Source: Nymphaea colorata (lineage: Eukaryota > Streptophyta > Magnoliopsida > Nymphaeales > Nymphaeaceae). Taken from it: 64,000 bases of DNA. The stretch covers positions 6,525,682 through 6,589,681 of the forward strand of contig NC_045151.1 in assembly GCF_008831285.2 (NCBI RefSeq), in the 5' to 3' direction. Position numbers and translations under genes: made by a program. The notes beneath the pieces are model-generated. The model saw only the letters and a program-made list of their open reading frames with translations. It was not told the origin of the DNA and made no database searches. This document shows positions 57,393-64,000 of this stretch, piece by piece (the first letter of the stretch is position 1; each line of letters begins with the position of its first letter).

Positions 57393-57846
57393 TATAACAA
57401 CCGGATCTACTACTGGGCTCGGGCCCCTGGTTCGACGGATCCCAACCCACTCCCTAGCAGTTTTGGCTCCAACTTCAAAAAGGCTAGGAACCAGGATAAT
57501 CATCTCATTAAAGCCTCCCTTTATAAGCCCTTGAAGATCCCTCACAATCTTCGATGGTACTAAACTTCTGGGGTGTTACAATCCACCCCTGTGAAGGCAC
57601 ACGCGTCCGCGCATGTGGGACCCTAGGTCCGAGTGTTGAACTGGCTCTGATACCACTATAACAACCCGATCTACTCCCGGGCTCGGGCCCCTGGTTCGAC
57701 GGATCCTAAATCCACCCCTAGCAGTTTTGGCTCCAACCTCAAAAAGGTTAGGAACCAGAACAATCATCTCATTAAAGCCTCCCTTTATAAGCCCTTGAAG
57801 ATCCCTCACAATCTTCGATACGAGACTAAACTTCTGGGGTGTTACA
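57393..57846 (-). mobile_element. TRIM (miniature LTR retrotransposon), copy 2, well preserved
   Basis: A 454-bp element with LTR-like direct repeats 57393-57580 (188 bp) and 57657-57846 (190 bp) and only 76 bp between them. On the minus strand it starts TGTAACACCCCAGAAG. The interior has a Met-tRNA primer-binding site TGGTATCAGAGCCAG (57655-57641) after the first repeat and a purine tract AGGGGTGGAT before the second. The 5-bp target duplication acgac is perfect (57388-57392 and 57847-57851). The repeats differ at only a few positions. It has no protein, so its movement needs enzymes from another element. The unit ends TTATA rather than the usual CA. Confidence 0.9.
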
Positions 57847-57851
57847 ACGAC

Positions 57852-58259
57852 CATCGGATGACTTACCACACTCCAGCAACATGGAACCGAAGGAAAACTT
57901 GCATCAATCACAAAGAGAGAACCACAAAAAGTAAAAAAAAAAAAGCCACTCTATGCACCACCTTGAAGCCAATGACTGGTTACTCTAAATAGCAGCAAAT
58001 AAATCATTAACGCACCTAATCCAACTTTCTTAGACCCATCCACGACCTGAGCAACACAACTAGGACTCTGCATTCGCAGTCTTTGAGGGAAGAGGTATAC
58101 ATGGAACAACCACCTAGGTACATGAAAAGTGATTCAAGAGGACAGCTGTGCAAGCCAAAAAAGACTATATATAGGCTTAAACAAGCCTCTAGATATTGGT
58201 TTGACAGCTTTTCGATGGAGATTCAATGCTATGATTTTTGAATATCACAGCTTGATCAT
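57852..58259. other. Intergenic, nothing recognised
   Basis: A short stretch between the TRIM and the copia fragment with no recognisable features. Confidence 0.4.
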
Positions 58260-58990
58260 CCACTATCTACAGTAAGTGTGGCACTTTCCTCTTAATTTAT
58301 GTTGATGATATTATCATTACAAGAAAAATTCACAAATTCATATAGATGTTGTGAAGAAACTGTTGAATAAGAGGTTCAAAATGAAAGGACTTGGGGACTT
58401 TGAGTTATTTTCTTGGTATTGAAGTTGATAGAAAAAAAGACAGGACGTCGTTCACTCAACACATATATATGTTAGATGTGTTACGTAGCGCAAAGATGAA
58501 GAATTGCAAACCGATAGCTATGCCAAGTATCCTCCACCACAAAAGGGGGACATGGGATGGTGATACTTATCCTGACCCCCATTGAATATAAGAGTAAGGT
58601 TGGAAAGCAGAAGGCCGTGGCTCAGTCCATATTGAAGCAAAATATAGGTCAATATCTGTAGCTATTACTAAAGTAACTTGGGTGTGACATGTTTTACTTA
58701 AGTTGGAGAGAAGATCTCCAATTGCACTCTTCTATGTGATAATTAAAGTTCTGTAAATATGTCATTCAATCCTGCTCATCATAGTCATGCTAAGCATATA
58801 GAGATTGATCAAAATTTTGTTCAACAAAAGGTCGAAGAAAAGGAGATTGAGCCTCAGTGTGTCTGCACCCAAGATCAAATAACCGATCTCTTCACCAAAG
58901 ACCTCAATAACGACTGATTTTGGATGCTAAAAAGAAAGTTGCTCATGGTTCAAAACTATGTACAACTTGAAAGGATGGTGAAAAAGCATA
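58260..58990 (+). pseudogene. Truncated copia fragment (RT end and RNase H)
   Basis: Frames in succession read LIYVDDIIIT (about 58,300), KLLNKRFKMKGLGD, YFLGIEVDR, FTQHIYMLDVLRSAKMKNCK, then EAKYRSISVAITKVTWV, HIEIDQNFVQQKVEEKEIEP and DQITDLFTKDL. These are the end of the copia reverse transcriptase and RNase H. Stops and shifts are present, and the region between them is shortened. It is not a close match of either complete copia element in the window, so a third lineage is likely. Confidence 0.82.
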
Positions 58991-59069
58991 TGGATCTGAT
59001 CCGTATCCAGATCCAATATGTTTTAGATATTAAAATCGTGTAGTCCAGATTTAGGGCTGGGTATGGTGG

Positions 59070-59235
59070 CATGTTTTGTAATTTTTTGTTTAAAAGCTGT
59101 TATATTTTAGTCTAAGTTTTATATTAAAAGGAAGTGAGGATTAGGGCATGATACTTTTTTATGACAAAAAGGACGCTGTGGTGCTGCTGAAGAGACGCAA
59201 CAATTTCTTATTCTCTTCTCAACCCTCACACTGAG
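59070..59235 (+). repeat. Probable 3' LTR remnant of the copia fragment
   Basis: tgttttgtaattttttg follows a ggtatggtggca tract, as an LTR start after a purine tract. Later comes ttatattaaaaggaagtgagg and ttctcttctcaaccctcacac, typical of copia LTR ends. No second LTR was found to prove it. Confidence 0.4.
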
Positions 59236-61979
59236 TAAGTTTGGATCTTCTTCCATTCTAACACAAATAATCTGCAAACAGTAGAAAAAATAAGTTATTG
59301 TAGGCCCTAGGAAAATTATAAAGCCGAAACATACCATACATACTATAGCTCTTCATCCCTCCACTAAATCATGCAGATTAATGTGAGTTGCCCATCACAT
59401 AAAGTTAACTATGATTTAATGAAGCAAAAACTTGCAATAATGTATTTCCCTTGCTTACACAATTTGCCATAGATAACCTGCACTGAGAAGCACATATTGT
59501 TGATCTGTCAACTCAATAAGGCCCATGTAGTTCGATCATGCAAAGTAACTACACAATGCGTAAATAATATTTCCCTTGTCTATGTTTGGAAGAGGAAAAT
59601 AGATCAGTTGATGGAAATGTTTTCAATGTCTTTTGAAAAGGTTGGAAGAAGGGAAAGATGTGTCTTTTTGAATGAGATATGGTATGTCTTTTTGAATGAC
59701 ATATGGTAGCATTCACTATAGCTATAAGTGTGAGCTATATGTAAAAGTGTTTATCCAAACAAGTATTGCTGCACTCTCACGGCCAAAAAAGTGTGAAAAA
59801 AATAGATAAAATATGAAATCAACTCCTGAAACACTTAACTAAAAAAAATTAATTGTATTAATACTTATAGAAGATCTAATTATGGAATTTAGACATTAAA
59901 GGCCCTATAAAGTAACAAAAAAGGCCACTTGCCTGCAGGTCTTGTGTTTTGCTTCACGCAACACCAAATAACTTTCAAGTAGTACAACAGGCTCGAGAAA
60001 CACAACCAGCAGTACTTGCTTCATAATGTTAATGCAGCCATGTAGAAACATTGTAGAAAATGTAACCACCAATCTATATCACTTAGAGAAAATTGCATCT
60101 GCAATCTCTATACATGTGCCCATAGACATCTCTTCAATATATTCAGTCCAAGTTGGAATATATATTCAATATATTCTGAATATACATTCTGAAAGTTGTC
60201 CTCAAATTTTTGCTTTTATATTACAACCTTTGCATCATAATTTGCATTATGAAGTGAAAAGCAAAAATATAAAAACATAAAAAACTACCAAAGCATAGTT
60301 GTTGGATGTTTTTTTTTTCCTTTTACTCAATAAATGGAAATATGTAAAAAATAACAAGAAGGGTCACTTAAAAAACAATAGAAGCTTCAAATAGATTCCT
60401 ATGTTTAAATCGGTAAAAAGTGTATGTTGTTGACCGCATCCACCCAACAGTCTAAAAATTAGTTCAGAAAATGGAACAATGGAAGGGAATCTTTCTATTT
60501 TTGCCTTTACACCAAGGGTATATTAAAAAAGCTGTTTATATTAGTATAGCTTTCTACAACTTTAAGATGGAAAACCACAAAAACATGGATTCATTAGCCA
60601 AAGAGCTGTAGTTCTAGTCAAGTATTTAGCCATTAATGAGAGTTGGATTCAAGAACGATAGCTACATTATCTTTCAGTCGTCTTTCCTCTTATAAAGGAA
60701 ATATCTTAATGAAAATGAACAACCCAAAGATATTCATTTACTGATGTTTCAAAACCTCAGCAAAAGCGTGAAAGTCCAAAAAAATGAAGCCTTCATGGTG
60801 ACAACAATAGCATGAGAACATGAATATCTCAAGATATAAGACCTTCTACTGTGTTACACCCCACAATATAGATGTAAGAACCGACCTTTTGAAGACCCTT
60901 TCTTGATAAACAAAACAAGGCAAAATTTGATCACAACAACTCATAGCATGTCTAGATTAGGTATAGGTTGCAATGATAGGAAAAATGAAACACTTACATA
61001 CGTCAAAAGCTGATTTGGCACATCTCAAGGATCCAAAGAGGCAAAAGGCAATAATAATGTTCTAGAGGAAGCAATAGGTTGAACATGGCTATTTTGAGAT
61101 AGATGCCCATGTCAGTGGATGACTATATGGAAGATGATGATGGTCACACAATCACGCTGAACAATTGTATGAAGACAAAGTAAAACAAAAAGGTAAAATT
61201 ATTTTCAGCAAATTTGTTTTTAGTAAAACATTATGGTACAAGATTCAATGGCACAGGTCCTTGGTTATCCTAAGACTCATTCAGATCAACCATCTAAATG
61301 AGCATCACCTATGCCAATAGTAGAGCTAGTTAATAGAGCAAACAATGTTTTAATGGAGATTAACTAATCATAAATTAAACTGAGTAGCAAGTAGTAATGA
61401 TGTTGAAGGAGAGGCAAACAATGTAGATATAACATTGCGCAATTTACGTGCAGAAATAAGTCAAAGATCTGTCCACCATTAACAATTTGAGTTTTCAACA
61501 AAGTGCATGCAGAAATTTCTATAGTATTGAATTAGATTACTGTTGTCTCAAATTCTCTGTTGGGGTGACATATAACACTTTCTTAATGCACTCTACCACT
61601 AAATTATGTCTAGCTCTCTTGAATACCTACAATTAACATAGATTTGGTCAAATCAAAAGGAGCTAGTTTGTTGCAGGCAGTTACCAATTTCTTTTACAAT
61701 TTCTTCACTGAGCACACTCCATGTCTATGCAACATATCTGGATTGGACTTTAAATACCTCTCATAGGACAAAGATTTTGCTCTTCAAATACCTTTTCAAT
61801 AATAAAAAATTTTGCATTGTTTTGAAACTATACTTCGCCACCTGCAAAAAAATATTCTTAGCACCACCCTTAAAGGGTTAGGTTCTTGGTAAATCTCTTT
61901 TGATAGAATTGGGGTTCTGAGAAAAGGATGTTTGCAACATGTTCAAAGAATTTTATTGGAATTCTTAGCTACTAATGTA
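59236..61979. other. Intergenic, nothing recognised
   Basis: AT-rich sequence. No LINE endonuclease, gene or RNA was found, and short open frames show no family. Confidence 0.45.
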
Positions 61980-63760
61980 TTTCCACTGGTTTATAATTAT
62001 TTTGGGTCTAAAGAAAGGAGATGGAGACTCTATATCATGTGATTAATAGGTACTTGAGACTAGACCAAACTCACATCTCCTCTCAGCAGCTTGCATTTAT
62101 CCCGGATAGAGATTTCAAGAATGCCTTCACTTTGGCTACTGAGTTAGCACACTATAATGAGCTTCTAGATGCCCTTGTTTCATGTTGGAAGCTTATTTGT
62201 GGAAGGCTTTTGATTTAATTATTATCATCCACAAGTTATGCCGTTTGAGAATTGGTGGATGAATTGGATGCACAGATTTCTCACAAAATTCTTTGCAGTT
62301 CTTGTTGTTAATGGCACTTGGTGAGATGTGTCCCAGTCCACTGAGGTCTCAAATAGGGTTGTACTCTTTCCCTAATGCTCTTTAATACCATTGTTTGAAT
62401 GACTCACAATAATTATTAATAGGGCTTTAGGCATTGGGCATCTCAATCCAGTTCGTCTAGATGGATTTTCATCATAGCTTAGTCAATATGCAGATTATCC
62501 GGTTTGATTTTTTTATAGCAAATATCCATGATGTTCATCATCATCTAATCCCTCTCATTTGCATTTGGTTTGTACATTATTTTAGGCGAGTGCTTAGTTC
62601 CTATTTAATGCGGCAACCAAATTTGCAAGATGCTGCATCTCAGATTTTTTGTTGTTCAGTTCAACCACTCCTACCCTCCTATCTTGACCTTTTTATTGGG
62701 TTGCCTAAATTGCCAACTCATGCATGGGATAGTGCCTATGAAGCAATGACATCGAACCTAATGTCATGGAAGGCTGGATATTTTCCACTGGTAGGAAGAA
62801 TTTCCTTAATCAGACATGTTATTTGCTTTCTCCTCTTATTTCAGTCAGTGTCATTTTTGCCAAGCAAAGTAAACAGGCATATCAACAAATATATTACTTG
62901 CTTTTTATGGTATGAGGTAGATAATAGCAATAAAAGGCATTTTCTCACTTGTAGAACAGCTTCTCTTCCTATCTCAAGAGGTGGCATTGGTGTTCTAAAC
63001 TTGCACTTTTGGAATATTTCTTTCAATCAAAAGGGTGGTTCTTCATCAAGCACTCGCAGTGGCCAAGTGTTGTTGGCCTCAGGCACAAGTATGCTGAGGG
63101 AATATGCAGTGAATTGTGCCTCATTAACACATGCTTATTTATGGCATTCTTATACTTTAGTCTTATCTTTCTCTAGCCTCTCCTTTTGGCTGCCCAAACC
63201 TACCATTGGCATTGCAAGGGGGATACCAAACCATAAGTATCTAAGATTTACTCCTTGTTTCAACGTCCAGGAATGGACTCTTTTCCCTTTGAGATAATTC
63301 ATATACAAGGTCGACGTCAAGATTTTTATCTACTTGCTTACTCCAATTTACATGACAAAATTCAAGTTCAAAGTAACCTCAAGAAATCTTGCTTCCATTT
63401 CATTAGTCGATGTGTGTTATGCTGCAGATGAGAGGAAACATAAACTGCCTATTTTGGTCATGCCCTGTTATGCAGTGGATCTATCATGAGACTTGGAAAG
63501 TCCCCACCATAGACATTAATGGAAGTTCCATGATTAGGGATGTGATTCTTGGCCCTTTGATTGGTAGATATAGAAGCAATGGAGGCTTTTGTGGATTTCA
63601 TGGCTGTTCACTGCTTGGTGGCACATTTTGACTGCTAGAAACAATGTCTGTTGTTAGGAGTATTCACTCTCTCCTCAACGTTTGGAGCTGCTCATCCTTT
63701 TTGACATTAAATATTTGGCAATGGGATCTTGCTGGGTGCCACAGTGAGCTGCCAAGGTTA
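61980..63760 (+). pseudogene. LINE (L1-type) reverse transcriptase, 3' part, broken
   Basis: Parts of a non-LTR retrotransposon RT appear in order: THISSQQLAFIPDRDFKNAF (about 62,065-62,125), KAFDLIIIIHKLCRLRIGG (62,200-62,260), FAVLVVNGTW (62,290-62,320) and GIGHLNPVRLDG (62,430-62,465). An open frame (62461-63297) then reads IGLPKLPTHAWDSAYEAM, SNLMSWKAGYFPLVGRISLI, FLPSKVNRHINKY and LPISRGGIGVLNLHFWNISF. The zf-RVT-like end follows (NCLFWSCPVMQWIYHETW, 63,430-63,500). The usual FADD-type active site is disrupted, and stops and frame changes occur. No endonuclease or ORF1 lies upstream, which fits the 5' truncation usual for LINEs. Confidence 0.82.
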
Positions 63761-63901
63761 TATGACCATTTCATAGAGGATTCTTCATCTTTTTAATCCT
63801 TTGAATAGCATTTTTTTTCTTAGTTTTCCCCTGTGATTTGTGACCAAATTCTCATTGGCCTTTGTAGATAATGTTATATATAAGCACTTTTCATCTATAT
63901 C

Positions 63902-63908
<7 letters not shown>

Positions 63909-64000
<92 letters not shown>
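63909..64000. repeat. (CA)n(TA)n microsatellite at the window end
   Basis: A CA run of about 43 bp joined to a TA run interrupted once by AG; it continues past the window. It begins about 150 bp after the LINE remnant. Confidence 0.93.

Overview
The window looks like nuclear DNA of a flowering plant. It is AT-rich, its genes are split by GT-AG introns, its genes belong to plant families (a CIPK kinase, a KIN-14 kinesin), and it carries typical plant mobile elements (Ty1/copia, TRIM, CACTA, LINE, hAT and Tourist-like MITEs). The species cannot be told from the sequence. There is no sign of bacterial, viral or organellar origin.

Layout. 1-2,879: the last two visible exons of a CIPK protein kinase (+). 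2,880-11,387: intergenic DNA with low-complexity tracts, two Tourist-like MITEs (6.07-6.53 kb), an exon-like island (8.4-8.5 kb) and a ~385 bp repeat. 11,388-18,381: a complete, apparently functional 15-exon kinesin gene of the KIN-14 class (-), 1,042 aa. 19.4-24.6 kb: intergenic, with three hAT-type MITEs, a second copy of the ~400 bp repeat and a long (AT)n tract. 24,916-30,235: a young Ty1/copia element (-) with near-identical LTRs, a perfect 5-bp target duplication, and a polyprotein broken by several lesions. 30.5 kb: a fragment of a ribosomal protein L13a pseudogene. 32,015-36,751: a two-exon plant gene (-) of uncertain function; its 3.8 kb intron holds a 180-bp tandem repeat and a hAT MITE with a perfect 8-bp target duplication. 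38,427-44,378: a second complete but badly decayed copia element (+) with a long, partly GC-rich leader. 44.4-57.4 kb: repeat-rich DNA with two copies of one TRIM family, a decayed CACTA transposase (TNP2, -) with one recognisable terminus, and unassigned sequence. 58.2-59.2 kb: a third, truncated copia fragment (+). 61.9-63.8 kb: the 3' part of a LINE reverse transcriptase (+), broken. The window ends in (CA)n(TA)n.

Only three genes look like live host genes: the CIPK (calcium signalling), the KIN-14 kinesin (microtubule motor) and the two-exon gene. They do not form a cluster with a shared role. The rest is a layered set of mobile elements. The observations most worth a second look are the TRIM pair, the hAT MITE family with preserved target duplications, the intronic 180-bp tandem array, the decayed copia whose LTRs look younger than its coding region, and the L13a fragment. 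I found no convincing new defence, CRISPR-like or operon-like system.
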